Shown in pieces: positions 34,222-44,089 of a stretch of DNA of 64,000 nucleotides. Every line of letters begins with the position of its first letter. The stretch's first letter is position 1. The DNA lies in assembly GCA_022563885.1 (NCBI GenBank), contig JADFMM010000004.1, forward strand, positions 1-64,000, given 5' to 3'. The notes below the pieces were generated by a model. It saw only the letters and a list, made by a program, of their open reading frames with translations, did no database searches and was not told the origin of the DNA. The position numbers were made by a program, and so were the translations under genes. Source of the DNA: Planctomycetota bacterium (GTDB taxonomy: Bacteria; Planctomycetota; Phycisphaerae; Sedimentisphaerales; Anaerobacaceae).

Positions 34222-36210
34222 ATGCTGCGATTATCGCTGTTGCTAGTCACCCAACTTGGTATTCTCGCAAGTTCGGCCCATAGCGATGAGAGTACTCACG
34301 AACTCATCGGCGACGAACCCACCGCGGGAAAAGAGACCAGGATCCGTCTCGATGCCGTCGACGCGGCAACCGACCGGCCCGTGCCCGTGCGTGTTAGGGT
34401 GACCGATGCCGAGGGCAAGCACGTGGACGGCTCGGGGCGCGGCCTGTATGGCGACGGCAGGTTTTTCGCCGACGGTTCGTTCACGGTGGAGGTGACGCCG
34501 GGCACCGTGCAATTCGAGATCAGCCATGGCCCGAATTATCTTCCCCTCGACTTTTCCATTGAGATAAAACCCCAGCGGGCCCTGCATCTACAAGCGAGAC
34601 TCCACCGTTGGTTTTCACCGGCAAAGCGAGGCTGGTATGCCGGTGATAACCACGTGCATGCCCAGCACGATCGCAATGCCTCCGTCAGAACCGACCTGCG
34701 CTACGCCGCCCTGCAGGCCCGGGCGGGCGGGCTGAATTTCGTCACGGAGGCCGGTTCCAACGTCTCCTACGACGAGATCGACCAACTGGACACGCCCGAG
34801 TTTCTGTTGCGTTACGCACCGGAGCTTCGTCCGGGACCCTATGTGGGTCACCTGAACACGCCCGGCATCGGTTCCCCGATACCTCCGCAAGTCTATCAAG
34901 CGCTCATCTCGCGGCCCCTGCCGGCTCAGGCCATATTCGAAGCCGTTCGCCGGCGGGGCGGCATTGTTACGCATACGCATCCCATGACGCCGGTCTTTCA
35001 ACTCCATTGGATGGGCGCGGCGGAGGCCTACGCGGATGCCGTGCTCGGCAAATGTGCCGACCTGTTTGATGTGGATTCCAGGCACACCGAGCAACTGTGG
35101 TTTGCCCTGCTGAATCTGGGCAATCGTATCGGCGTGAGCAGTTATACCGATTCGGCGCTGGGCCGCACCAACACCCTGTCACCGGGTGACCGTCGCCTCT
35201 ACTGCCGTGCGGAGCGTTTTGACTACGCCGCCATCGTTGAGGCCATGCGCCAGGGACGGACGATGGCGACTAACGGGGGACCGCTATTTGTTTTTCTATC
35301 GGTAGATGGCAACCAGCCGGGCGATGTCGTTTCGCTGAAGAAGGACAGCGTACAGGCGCATCTGGAAGTCCACTCGCTGAATGCACTCCGGGAAGTTGAA
35401 CTCTATCGAAACGGCAAGCGCGTGGCTGCCTTCAAGGTGCAGGGTCAGAAAGGCGCCCTGGAACTGAGTCGTGAGATAGCCCTTCCTCGGGATCGGCCCT
35501 CCTGGCTGGTCGCCCGCGCCCAAGACCAAGCGGGCAAGTGGTGTCTCACCTCGCCGATCTATTTCCAGCCGCGGCAAGCAGGGAAGGAACTCCCTGTGAC
35601 GGAGCCGGCGTCGGCAATCCTGCTCGAGATCAACAACACGATTCGTTTCGTGCAGCTCCGACCGCAGTTCTTCGCCCATCTCCTGGTGACCCTCCGACCG
35701 GGAGATCCGCCAGTCCAAATAGAATGGCTCCGTAACGGGGAGACGCTCCGCGCCTTTCGCCCATCCGATGGCGACCACATCGACCGGGGCCGTCTCCCTG
35801 TCACCGGCATCGAGGGCGAATACTCGGAAGGATGGGTCTGGTATCCCAGTGGCGAAACGCCTCTGCATTTTCAAGCCGATCTGCCGGTTGAGCGATCGGG
35901 CTGGTACTCCGTGCGTGTCACGACCCGTCGGGGCACTACGGTCGTTTCCGATCAAATGTACTACGATCGCACCAATCCCGCGTCGCACGCACTCTCGATC
36001 GCCAACCTAAGGGGACCGAGCACTCGACTCGCACTGTGGGGCTATGGTGAAGAGGTTCTCATTGCCGCACTGAAGCCACCCTACGACCAGGGCGAGTGGT
36101 GGTATCCCAAAAACACCTACTGGCGTCTGAAGACCCAATTCGACGATCAAGTGAAAACACTCGGCTGGCCGACCGAGCAGCCCGTTGAGCGTTTTCGGGC
36201 AGTCGAATGA
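34222..36210 (+). CDS. Secreted CehA/McbA-like metallohydrolase
   Basis: A protein of about 662 residues with a signal peptide (LSLLLVTQLGILASSAHS). A beta-sandwich N-domain (KETRIRLDAVDAATDRPVPV) precedes a PHP-like catalytic domain: GWYAGDNHVHAQHDRN near 138 with an HxH metal pair, THTHPM near 252, and DSALGRTNTLSPGDRR near 312. The C-terminal 250 residues are further beta domains. The family includes the carbaryl hydrolase CehA; natural substrates are mostly unknown. ATG 34222 is used. It probably forms an operon with the FAD oxidoreductase 38 bp upstream. Confidence 0.82.
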   Translation: MLRLSLLLVTQLGILASSAHSDESTHELIGDEPTAGKETRIRLDAVDAATDRPVPVRVRVTDAEGKHVDGSGRGLYGDGRFFADGSFTVEVTPGTVQFEISHGPNYLPLDFSIEIKPQRALHLQARLHRWFSPAKRGWYAGDNHVHAQHDRNASVRTDLRYAALQARAGGLNFVTEAGSNVSYDEIDQLDTPEFLLRYAPELRPGPYVGHLNTPGIGSPIPPQVYQALISRPLPAQAIFEAVRRRGGIVTHTHPMTPVFQLHWMGAAEAYADAVLGKCADLFDVDSRHTEQLWFALLNLGNRIGVSSYTDSALGRTNTLSPGDRRLYCRAERFDYAAIVEAMRQGRTMATNGGPLFVFLSVDGNQPGDVVSLKKDSVQAHLEVHSLNALREVELYRNGKRVAAFKVQGQKGALELSREIALPRDRPSWLVARAQDQAGKWCLTSPIYFQPRQAGKELPVTEPASAILLEINNTIRFVQLRPQFFAHLLVTLRPGDPPVQIEWLRNGETLRAFRPSDGDHIDRGRLPVTGIEGEYSEGWVWYPSGETPLHFQADLPVERSGWYSVRVTTRRGTTVVSDQMYYDRTNPASHALSIANLRGPSTRLALWGYGEEVLIAALKPPYDQGEWWYPKNTYWRLKTQFDDQVKTLGWPTEQPVERFRAVE

Positions 36211-36212
36211 TT

Positions 36213-36260
36213 GACATGGAACTGCAAACACATCGCGAACGCGAAAATCTTGCTCGAATA
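36213..36260 (+). pseudogene. Fragment of a PIN-domain protein
   Basis: Directly after the CehA-like stop the frame reads LTWNCKHIANAKI. The string (L)TWNCKHIANA is a hallmark of the C-terminal part of one group of VapC-like PIN-domain proteins. Nothing else of the protein is present on either side. It is a short relic, and its identification rests on one motif. Confidence 0.4.
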
Positions 36261-36443
36261 CACGATGTGCTTGGCGGGCCCGAAACCTGGCCCACGCCGT
36301 GGACCTGGACTCACACGTCACGTGTTGCCCAGTAAGGCGATGGGTCATGATGTCAGATCCGTGAAATATGTCGGTCGGCCAGCCGACTATGACAGAGCCT
36401 GAACACATATGTCCGACGCTTGGGCCGCAAAGGAATCTATCAC

Positions 36444-36950
36444 ATGGCCAATGCCCTGCCCCTTGATATAGTGTGCGAGGATTTTCTCAAGGACAATCGC
36501 CGCCTCTACGCGCACAAAGCCGAGCGTAAGAAGATTGCCCTGATCGCTGTCGAGGCGGTCTGCAAGGGCGGTTCCGGAACAGTCACCATCGATCTCGGGG
36601 CGGCAGAGCTTGTGACGGACAAGAAACGCCATGGTGTTGAGCCTCCGGACCGCCTCATTAGAAGGTTTTCGGAATTCACCTGGGATTTCCTCTTTTTCCT
36701 GATCGTGGACTTTCATCCCGTTTTGTCCCTTATCGATCTCCTTTGCCTCTTGGGCGGGCCGCTCTATAACCGGCGGCTCAGGAGGCAACTCCGCTTGCTC
36801 TCCGACGGAGAGATGACGCTCACACCCGGGGAGCGAAAAAAAGTGGTTCTGGGCTTTCGGGGCGTACGCGCGGCCGTTACCCACTTGCAGCTGACAGTGC
36901 GGCATCCGGATGGCGCGTCGGAGCAGATTGAGTGTCCAATTGGATCCTGA
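36444..36950 (+). CDS. Hypothetical protein with a hydrophobic hairpin
   Basis: A protein of about 168 residues from ATG 36444, with AAAGG about ten bases upstream. An apparent beta-rich N-terminal half (KKIALIAVEAVCKGGSGTVT) is followed by a hydrophobic stretch at about 88-112 (WDFLFFLIVDFHPVLSLIDL plus LCLLGGPLY). A basic segment (NRRLRRQLRLL) and a beta C-terminus ending EQIECPIGS follow. A membrane-associated or re-entrant hairpin is possible. No family is recognised. It stands alone between relics and the DUF3352-like operon, so its status as a gene is moderately certain. Confidence 0.5.
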   Translation: MANALPLDIVCEDFLKDNRRLYAHKAERKKIALIAVEAVCKGGSGTVTIDLGAAELVTDKKRHGVEPPDRLIRRFSEFTWDFLFFLIVDFHPVLSLIDLLCLLGGPLYNRRLRRQLRLLSDGEMTLTPGERKKVVLGFRGVRAAVTHLQLTVRHPDGASEQIECPIGS

Positions 36951-37144
36951 CCAGGAAGCGTGTGGCTGCGTAACGCATCGGGCGCCCGTACGTCTATAGA
37001 TGTAGGTTCTTGGTTGAAACCAGCCGCGAGGCAGTTCCTTGTGTGCGGGAAACAGGGATGATAGAATGGTCCTGATCGGTTGCCGCTTGGGTTCCCGGTC
37101 ATGGGCGCGTGGGCAAACGATTAATGTTTACGAGGAGCCGCAAA

Positions 37145-38896
37145 ATGTGCCATCACCTCCGAAACCCTCGAACTCTAGGTCATCTCTTGCTTCTCTGTGC
37201 TCTGATTCCCTTGATCCAAGGGCAGGGCGCCCGAGGAGGGACGCTCGCTGAATCTTTGCCTGCCGGGGCGCTCGTCTACGGAGAGGTGTCGGATCTCGGT
37301 AAGGTGCTGGGCCCGCTACAGAAGTCGAGTTTCTTGAGTTCGCTGCTGACCCTGCCCGCCTATCAAGATCTTCAGGCGACGGGTCCCTATCGAAAAGTCG
37401 ATGCGGTACGACGCCTGCTGGAGATCCACCTGGGATACGACCTCTGGACGGCGGCTGAGAAGTTCATGGGAGGAGACCTGGCCGTCGCACTCTATCCCAG
37501 GCCAAACGCCGACCAACCCGATTTTCTGGTCGTGCTGCGAGTGCCAGATGCCGAAGATCTCGCCCACCTGCGAGATCGCATCGACCCCATCCTGACCCTG
37601 CTAGACCAACAGATCACGGTGACGGACCACGGTGATGGCATGGAACGGATGGAGCTAGGCGAAGGGCTTGTCCTGGCCATCGGGAGCGACAGGTTAATTG
37701 TGAGCAACTGTCATGACCGGATCAATGACATGGTGACCATGGGCGTGGGGGCAAAGAGTGCGTCCTTGGCCCAGGATGAGAGCTTCATGCGTATGGAAGA
37801 AGCGTTGGGGACCGACCATCTGGCCCGGCTCTATCTGAACACGGAGCTGCTCAAATCCGCCGGAGACGGGCGTCTAGGGCTTCCGGAAAAAATGGACAAC
37901 CCACTCGGCTCTCTGCTCCTCGGGGGTATTTTGGAGCAGGTGGCACGAAGCCCTTATGGCGGCTTGACGCTGGACATGGATGGGGAGGGATTTCAATTGA
38001 CGGCGGGTGTGACGGCCGACGCGCAGGCGCTCGGTGCAGGGTATGCCTGCTACTTCTCTCACCTGGCGGACACGGCCGCGCGGACGCCTCTGCGACCCGA
38101 CCGGACCATCGGCGGCATCTCCCTATTTCGCAATGTCACGGACTGGTACGGTCAGCGGGAAGCGTTGCTCCAGGCCCAACTACTGCCGGGTTTCGACAAG
38201 TTCGAGTCGGGCCTGGCCAACTTGCTGCCCGGACGCGATTTCGAGCAGGACATCCTGCCGACGCTAGGGCCACGCTTTTCTTTCGTTGCTGCGCTGCAGG
38301 ACTATTCCCATTTGGACGGGACACCCGGCGTGCAGCTACCGGGATTCGCCCTCGTCGTTGAACTGGCGCGGCCCAAGGAAGGGGCCGAGCTGCTCCAACT
38401 CTTCTTTCAAACGTTTTCCGCCGTCCTCAACATCGAAGCGGGCAAACAGGGTCGGCAGCCCTGGATCCTGGACCTCCAAACACATCGCGGTGTCAAGATC
38501 ACGTCCGCACGCTATCTGCAGAAACCCAGCGGCACGCGGCTTCCCATGGTCTTCAACTTTATGCCTGCGGCCGCCCGGGTGGGGGATCAGTTTGTCATCA
38601 GCAGCTCTGTCGGTCTCTGCCGAGACCTCATCGATTATCTCCAAGGGGCGACCGATGCGGAGCCGCGCGGCACCAACCTGGCCCTGGAGCTCGACTTCGC
38701 CGCAGTCGCCGATAGCCTCGATCTCAATCGGGACTTCTTTCTCGCCCGGCGGATACAGGAGGGTCGGACGCCCGACCAAGCCCAACAGGATGTCGACCTG
38801 GTCCTACAAGTGCTGAGATATGTCGAAACCCTGAGCTTGACCACGCGGGGAACCGATCAGACCCTGCAAGCCAGCCTGAAAGGCACTTGGCAGTGA
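37145..38896 (+). CDS. Secreted DUF3352-like protein
   Basis: A protein of about 583 residues from ATG 37145, with GAGGAG eight bases upstream. The N-terminus is a signal peptide (LGHLLLLCALIPLIQGQGA). The body begins SLPAGALVYGEVSDLGKVLG and repeats units such as DLAVALYPRPN and QPDFLVVLRVPDAEDLA, the DUF3352 pattern. It resembles the protein at 6197 but lacks the DUF1559-type tail. Its stop overlaps the next gene (GTGA at 38893), so it is the first gene of a four-gene operon with DUF1800, DUF1501 and an ABC permease. Confidence 0.78.
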   Translation: MCHHLRNPRTLGHLLLLCALIPLIQGQGARGGTLAESLPAGALVYGEVSDLGKVLGPLQKSSFLSSLLTLPAYQDLQATGPYRKVDAVRRLLEIHLGYDLWTAAEKFMGGDLAVALYPRPNADQPDFLVVLRVPDAEDLAHLRDRIDPILTLLDQQITVTDHGDGMERMELGEGLVLAIGSDRLIVSNCHDRINDMVTMGVGAKSASLAQDESFMRMEEALGTDHLARLYLNTELLKSAGDGRLGLPEKMDNPLGSLLLGGILEQVARSPYGGLTLDMDGEGFQLTAGVTADAQALGAGYACYFSHLADTAARTPLRPDRTIGGISLFRNVTDWYGQREALLQAQLLPGFDKFESGLANLLPGRDFEQDILPTLGPRFSFVAALQDYSHLDGTPGVQLPGFALVVELARPKEGAELLQLFFQTFSAVLNIEAGKQGRQPWILDLQTHRGVKITSARYLQKPSGTRLPMVFNFMPAAARVGDQFVISSSVGLCRDLIDYLQGATDAEPRGTNLALELDFAAVADSLDLNRDFFLARRIQEGRTPDQAQQDVDLVLQVLRYVETLSLTTRGTDQTLQASLKGTWQ

Positions 38897-40215
38897 CGCG
38901 CGGGGCCCATGGCAACGATCCCTTGCGTCCCTACGACTCGGGGACCATGGGGTGGACCCGGCGTGAAGCCACCCACCTGCTGTGGCGCACCCAGTTTGGC
39001 GCGTCCAAAGCGGATATCGACAACGCTCTGGCTGCCGGTCTGGAACGGGCCGTCGAGCGGCTCGTGACGTCTCAGCCGGAGTCCCAGTCCTTCCAAAGAT
39101 CGGACCATCTGTTACGGCAGGTCGCCGAGGACACGGGGAACATTCTGGATTTGAAGGCCTGGTGGATCAACCGTATGCTCCATTCGGCCAATCCCCTGGT
39201 CGAGAGGATGTCCCTGTTCTGGCACAGCCACTTCGCGACCTCCGACGTCAAGGTCCGCTCCGTCCGTCACATGGCGGCCCAGAATGACTTGATTCGTGGG
39301 GAGGCACTGGGCAGTTTTTCCGCCTTGCTCTCCGGTATGGCGCGTGACGTCGCCATGCTCATCTGGCTGGACGGCAATGCCAATCGCAAGCGTCATGCCA
39401 ATGAGAATTTTGCCCGCGAGGTGATGGAGCTGTTTGCGCTGGACGTGGGCCACTACAGTGAACGCGACATCAGTGAGGCGGCGCGGGCCTTCACCGGCTG
39501 GCATGTCCGCAATGACCGTTTTTGGTTTAACCGCCGGCAACATGACTTTGGGCAGAAGACCGTGCTGGGTCGAACAGGCGACCTGGATGGGGAGGATGTG
39601 ATTGCCCTCTGCCTGGCACAGCCGGCCTGCCCCCGTTTCCTGGCCCGCAAGCTCCTGCACGCCTTTGTGACGATCGTTCCCAGGGAAGAGGATGTCGGCG
39701 CTCTGGCGAGTTCTATCCGCCGACACGACTTTCACATGGCCCCGGTGCTGCGCCAGCTGTTGCTTTCGCAGCTCTTCTTCAGTCCATCCGCCCGCCATGC
39801 CCTCATTAAGAGCCCCACGGATTTCGTCCTCGGCGCCTATCGATCCACCAAGAGTTCGGAAAACCTGCGACAGACCGCCCGGGTGCTGGCCAGATTAGGG
39901 CAGGATCTCTTCGCGCCGCCCACGGTCAAGGGCTGGGAAGGGGGGCGGCTCTGGATCAGCTCAAGCTCTTTGTTGCAGAGAACAAACTTCGTGGCTGATC
40001 TGGTAGCCGACCACGTGGTCCCCATCAACAGTGAACCCAAGAGGCCGGAGCGGCTCGTCCAATACTACATCGACTTACTGCTGTCGGGCAGGGCCGACGA
40101 GACCGCTTCCGATAGATTGGTGCAGTATGTGGAAGAAGGAGCCCGAAAGCCGGGGGCTCGGACGCGAGGACTCCTTCACTTGATCATGACCATGCCCGAG
40201 TATCAACTCATGTGA
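38893..40215 (+). CDS. DUF1800 domain-containing protein
   Basis: A protein of about 440 residues. WTRREATHLLWRTQFGASKA near residue 18 is the DUF1800 opening. WWINRMLHSANPLVERMSLF near 87, NENFAREVMELFALDVGHYS near 168, and AARAFTGW near 195 are the conserved core. The GTG at 38893 overlaps the previous stop codon, giving translational coupling. DUF1800 proteins are almost always paired with DUF1501 proteins, as here; their function is unknown. No export signal is visible in this start choice. Confidence 0.9.
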   Translation: MTRGAHGNDPLRPYDSGTMGWTRREATHLLWRTQFGASKADIDNALAAGLERAVERLVTSQPESQSFQRSDHLLRQVAEDTGNILDLKAWWINRMLHSANPLVERMSLFWHSHFATSDVKVRSVRHMAAQNDLIRGEALGSFSALLSGMARDVAMLIWLDGNANRKRHANENFAREVMELFALDVGHYSERDISEAARAFTGWHVRNDRFWFNRRQHDFGQKTVLGRTGDLDGEDVIALCLAQPACPRFLARKLLHAFVTIVPREEDVGALASSIRRHDFHMAPVLRQLLLSQLFFSPSARHALIKSPTDFVLGAYRSTKSSENLRQTARVLARLGQDLFAPPTVKGWEGGRLWISSSSLLQRTNFVADLVADHVVPINSEPKRPERLVQYYIDLLLSGRADETASDRLVQYVEEGARKPGARTRGLLHLIMTMPEYQLM

Positions 40216-40243
40216 CGGGCGGGCATCACCTGGGAGGCGTATC

Positions 40244-41485
40244 ATGTCAATCACAAGACGAAACTTTCTGCAGCGTATGGGGGCGGCGGGCATTGTCTCG
40301 TTGGGTGCAGCGCCACCGCGCTTTCTCAGGCAGGCGGCCTATGCTGCCGCCATTGAAGGCAAGGCCTCCAACGGACGTATTCTCGTCATGATCCAACTGG
40401 CGGGGGGCAATGACGGCCTCAACACGGTGATCCCCTATGGCGATCCGGAATACCGACGGGCCCGGCCCGGCATTGGGATTGGCGAAGGGTCGGTACTCCG
40501 CATAGACGATTACCTCGGTCTTCATCCCCAGATGGAGGGTCTAAAACAACTCTATGACGATGGGGTACTGGGCATTGTTCAGGGCGTGGGGTATCCCAAT
40601 CCCGATCGCTCCCATTTTCGCTCGATGGACATTTGGCAATCGGCACGTCCGGAGAGTGAGCGCACCGAGGTCGGTTGGTTGGGACGGTGCCTTGACCTCA
40701 ACGTCGAGCGTCACGCGGGCACCGTGCCCGCCATTGCCCTGGGCACCGACCAGGTGCCCCTTTCCCTGGTCTCCTCGAAGTTCAACGTTCCCACGCTTCG
40801 GGACATATCCGACTACGAATTGCGGCTCGGTCCCGGTTCGCAGGCGGACCGACAGGCGCGTCGCGGATTGATGTCGCAACTCGCCACGGGAGAGAGTGTC
40901 CCGGGCTCGAATCTCGACTATCTCCGCAGGACGCAGGCCGGCGCCCTGGCCATGTCCGACCGATTGAAAGCCGTGGCGGCCATCTATCGGCCGACCACCG
41001 ACTATCCCCAAAATGAACTGGCCCGGAGATTGAAGTCCGTGGTCCAGTTGATCGCCGGCGAGTTGGGGACGCGGATTTTCTTCCTGTCACTGGGTGGCTT
41101 CGACACCCATGCCCAACAAGCCGCTGCCCACCGGGCCCTGCTGACCGAGTTTTCCTCGGCGGTAGCGGCCTTCCATCGAGACCTCAAGGGACACGGCCTT
41201 CAAGATCGGGTCCTGCTCGTCTCCTTCTCCGAATTCGGCCGGCGGGTCCAAGAGAACGGCAGCCTGGGGACAGATCACGGCGCCGCCAGCCAGATGTTCG
41301 TGGTGAGTCCCACGGGCAAGGGAGGGCTGTTCGGTGCGCATCCGAGCCTGACCGATCTGTCCCAGGGCGACCTGAAGTACCATACCGACTTCCGCTCGGT
41401 CTACGCGACGATTCTCGACAACTGGCTCGGCGTGACGAGTCAAACCGTGCTGGGTGGGAAGTTCCCCACCATTGACTTCGTGTGA
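40244..41485 (+). CDS. DUF1501 domain-containing protein, Tat-exported
   Basis: A 413-residue protein with a twin-arginine signal (ITRRNFLQRMGAAGIVSLGA). ILVMIQLAGGNDGLNTVIPY near residue 46, HPQMEGLKQLYDDG near 92, and QGVGYPNPDRSHFRSMDIWQ near 107 are the family core. SFSEFGRRVQENGSLGTDHG near 327 gives the sulfatase/phosphatase-like metal site. It partners with DUF1800 upstream (28 bp gap). Export through Tat suggests an extracytoplasmic role. ATG 40244 has GGGAGG nine bases upstream. Confidence 0.92.
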   Translation: MSITRRNFLQRMGAAGIVSLGAAPPRFLRQAAYAAAIEGKASNGRILVMIQLAGGNDGLNTVIPYGDPEYRRARPGIGIGEGSVLRIDDYLGLHPQMEGLKQLYDDGVLGIVQGVGYPNPDRSHFRSMDIWQSARPESERTEVGWLGRCLDLNVERHAGTVPAIALGTDQVPLSLVSSKFNVPTLRDISDYELRLGPGSQADRQARRGLMSQLATGESVPGSNLDYLRRTQAGALAMSDRLKAVAAIYRPTTDYPQNELARRLKSVVQLIAGELGTRIFFLSLGGFDTHAQQAAAHRALLTEFSSAVAAFHRDLKGHGLQDRVLLVSFSEFGRRVQENGSLGTDHGAASQMFVVSPTGKGGLFGAHPSLTDLSQGDLKYHTDFRSVYATILDNWLGVTSQTVLGGKFPTIDFV

Positions 41486-41556
41486 CCTCGGGGGTCTGGC
41501 GAGCGATAGCGATACCATCGACGGAGAGCAATGATCGCGCATAGAGGGAGTGCATC

Positions 41557-43359
41557 ATGATATCCACCAAGGGAGCCCTTTCCCTGCTGGAGCCCCTGCG
41601 GCCCAGCTTCTGGTTCGGACCCATCTTCGACAAGGAGCTACGGGTGACGGCGCGGCGTCGGCGCCACTACGTCTTGCGGATGGTCTATGGGTTGCTACTC
41701 ATGGTCATGACGGTCTCGGTATGGGTCCAGGTCGTGCCCCGGATCTCCCCGGACGAATGGACGACGTCCCGTATGGCTCAGGCCGGAAAAGCCATCGTGA
41801 CTCTGCTCGCCTGGTTTCAATTCATCGGACTGCAACTGGTGACCGTGGTGACGATGAGCAGTGCGATCAGCGAAGAGATCACCCGGCGAACCCTGTCCAC
41901 CCTGATGACCACGCCGATCACCAGCGTGCAAATCGTCCTGGGCAAGCTCTTCAGCAGGTTGTTGCAGGTGATGCTCTTGTATGCCATGAGTTGGCCCTTG
42001 CTGGCCATGGTTCGTGTCTTTGGCGGTGTTCCCTGGAATTATCTATTGTCTACCGCCTGCATGACACTCTCACTCGTCTGGTTTCTGAGCAGCTTGACCC
42101 TGCTCTACTCCGTCTTCTTTAAGCGGGCCTACACGGTCATGATCTTTGCCGTGATGACCGCGGGGGTTCTGTTTGGCCTGGTCCCATTGCTTCTGATGTA
42201 CGTGATAGAGGCCTCACCCTCTTTGCGGGGCCAGCCTGCTTTGCTGACGATCGGCAGATCCACGCTCGCGACGATCTGTCCCTATCTGGGGTTCTGGTGT
42301 CAGACGCAGGCCATGCAGACAACCGGCGTGCCTGGGTGGTCTTTTTCATGGCCCGTTCATTGTATCCTTATGCTTTCCCTGTCCGTGCCCCTGTTGTGGC
42401 TGGCCTGCGTCAAGGTCCGCAAGGCGGCTCTCCGCCATCTGGTGGCACGCACGTCCCGCAAGGAATACAAGATCCCCAAGAATGTGGGAAGACGCGAAAT
42501 CCTCTATCGCCCTCTGTTTCTCCATAACTGGATACGCCGACGGTGGGGGACGGGCATGGTGTGGAAGGAGTTTCTCGTTCCTGTCCTGGGGCGCTTCCGA
42601 TTCGTCGTCTATGTGGCCGCAGGCGCACTCTTCGGCGTATTTGGCATTGGTCTGACCTTGGCCATTTTTCTGGAGAGACTTGAACTCCTGGGATTTCTTT
42701 TTGCTCTCCTGATTTTCAGCTTTCTGCTCCTGGCCATACTCTTCACGCTCGTTGTGCCCGCCACCTGTATTACCTCTGAAAAAGAGGCGCGCTGCTGGTC
42801 CATTCTCTTGACGACCAGGATGTCTCACGGTCAGATACTCGGCGGCAAGCTGGCCGGCGTGTTACGGCGTATTGTCTTGGCCTGGTCTCCCTTTTGTGTG
42901 ATCTTCGGTCTGGTGGCATACACGGCGGGTATGGCGTTGCCGCTGGTGATTCAGTTGTCCGGCGTGGGCATCATATCAGTCGGCTTTCTCGTGGCCGTAG
43001 GGCTCTACCTCAGCACGCGATTCCAACGAAGCACGCCGGCCGTCGTGACAGGTCTCACCCTTCTCGGCATCATTTGGGGTCTGGTTCCCTTAATGGCGAC
43101 GGTCCTGCAAGCCTTCAGCTACCAATGGTCCTGGGTGAGGCATTCGATACGGTCATGGCACATGGTCGAGACAATTATGAACGCGACGCCCGTGGGCATG
43201 ATCGTGACCCTCCTGAACTACCCTAGTCGAAATGTCTGGCAGTTGGGTAATGCCCGCTCCGCACTCGTTTTCCACGCTTCTCTCTACGTTGCACTCTATG
43301 GCGGTGGGGCGTTGTTCTTGCTCTGGCGAGCCAAAGCCAACATTGCACGGCATGCGTAA
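41557..43359 (+). CDS. ABC-2 type transporter permease
   Basis: A 600-residue integral membrane protein with about 12 hydrophobic segments in two halves separated by a basic cytosolic region near residues 288-310. ISEEITRRTLSTLMTTPITS near 107 and TSEKEARCWSILLTTRMSHG near 405 are the paired ABC-2 permease signatures, so the protein is a tandem duplication of one permease unit. No ATP-binding partner is encoded nearby. It follows DUF1501 by 71 bp and is probably the last gene of that operon. Confidence 0.82.
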   Translation: MISTKGALSLLEPLRPSFWFGPIFDKELRVTARRRRHYVLRMVYGLLLMVMTVSVWVQVVPRISPDEWTTSRMAQAGKAIVTLLAWFQFIGLQLVTVVTMSSAISEEITRRTLSTLMTTPITSVQIVLGKLFSRLLQVMLLYAMSWPLLAMVRVFGGVPWNYLLSTACMTLSLVWFLSSLTLLYSVFFKRAYTVMIFAVMTAGVLFGLVPLLLMYVIEASPSLRGQPALLTIGRSTLATICPYLGFWCQTQAMQTTGVPGWSFSWPVHCILMLSLSVPLLWLACVKVRKAALRHLVARTSRKEYKIPKNVGRREILYRPLFLHNWIRRRWGTGMVWKEFLVPVLGRFRFVVYVAAGALFGVFGIGLTLAIFLERLELLGFLFALLIFSFLLLAILFTLVVPATCITSEKEARCWSILLTTRMSHGQILGGKLAGVLRRIVLAWSPFCVIFGLVAYTAGMALPLVIQLSGVGIISVGFLVAVGLYLSTRFQRSTPAVVTGLTLLGIIWGLVPLMATVLQAFSYQWSWVRHSIRSWHMVETIMNATPVGMIVTLLNYPSRNVWQLGNARSALVFHASLYVALYGGGALFLLWRAKANIARHA

Positions 43360-43366
43360 ACGGTGT

Positions 43367-44089
43367 CTATATCGCGGCCACATTCTCTTGGCGGAAGATG
43401 GCCAGGGTCTGCTCACGAAAGGCCGTGGCGCCGCCATTGGCGGGATGTCTGACGACGTGACAGTCGATCTCCATGGCTTCCATAGAAACCGCGCACTTTT
43501 GGCCGATGGCGATGATCGGGCAATAGGGGAAGAGGCCGATGAATTGTTCGAGATAGGGGCGGGCGTCATCCATTTCCTTCGGCGTCGGCGTACGGTTTGT
43601 CAGCATGCCCTTGGGATGTCCCGATTTATAGGGGTGCCAGGGAAAGGCATTCCATAGCACGAATTCATAGGGGTCCACGCCTGCGGCCAGGAGACTCCCC
43701 CAGACGATGGTGGCCGTCGGTTCGACAAACCCCTTCGGTTGCATCGCCGAGTGACTGGTGCGTTGGGGTCGGTGTCCCCGAAAGACGGTATCTGGGTGGA
43801 TCTGTCTGTCGATCTGATGGCCCAGCAGGATGCGTTCAGAGGTCATGGCCATGCCGCTGAAATGTCCCCCCTGATAGCCGATGGCCTCGGCAATCAAGAG
43901 AAAGCGGGCGGAAGCGATGCGCTGCTCCAAGTAGTAGCGCAATTGGGACCTGCGAATCAGCGGCCCCTTCTGATCGAGATCGTTGTCGGGATCCGAGTCA
44001 TACCAGGGATTGAAGACGCCATTGCATTGAGGCGACTTCCTTAGGGTTTTGATGAAGGATCTGACCCTTGGATTCGCCGAGGTGCTCAT
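43367..44089 (-). CDS. Uracil-DNA glycosylase family protein
   Basis: A 240-residue DNA repair protein. FLLIAEAIGYQGGHFSGMAM near residue 62 is the glycosylase motif 1 region. FVLWNAFPWHPYK near 141 is the active-site strand, and CHVVRHPANGGATAF near 211 is the motif 2 histidine loop. The subfamily is not one of the standard Ung types. Its ATG overlaps the Nudix gene's stop by four bases, so both are made from one transcript. It converges on the ABC permease with a seven-base gap. Confidence 0.85.
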   Translation of the reverse strand: MSTSANPRVRSFIKTLRKSPQCNGVFNPWYDSDPDNDLDQKGPLIRRSQLRYYLEQRIASARFLLIAEAIGYQGGHFSGMAMTSERILLGHQIDRQIHPDTVFRGHRPQRTSHSAMQPKGFVEPTATIVWGSLLAAGVDPYEFVLWNAFPWHPYKSGHPKGMLTNRTPTPKEMDDARPYLEQFIGLFPYCPIIAIGQKCAVSMEAMEIDCHVVRHPANGGATAFREQTLAIFRQENVAAI

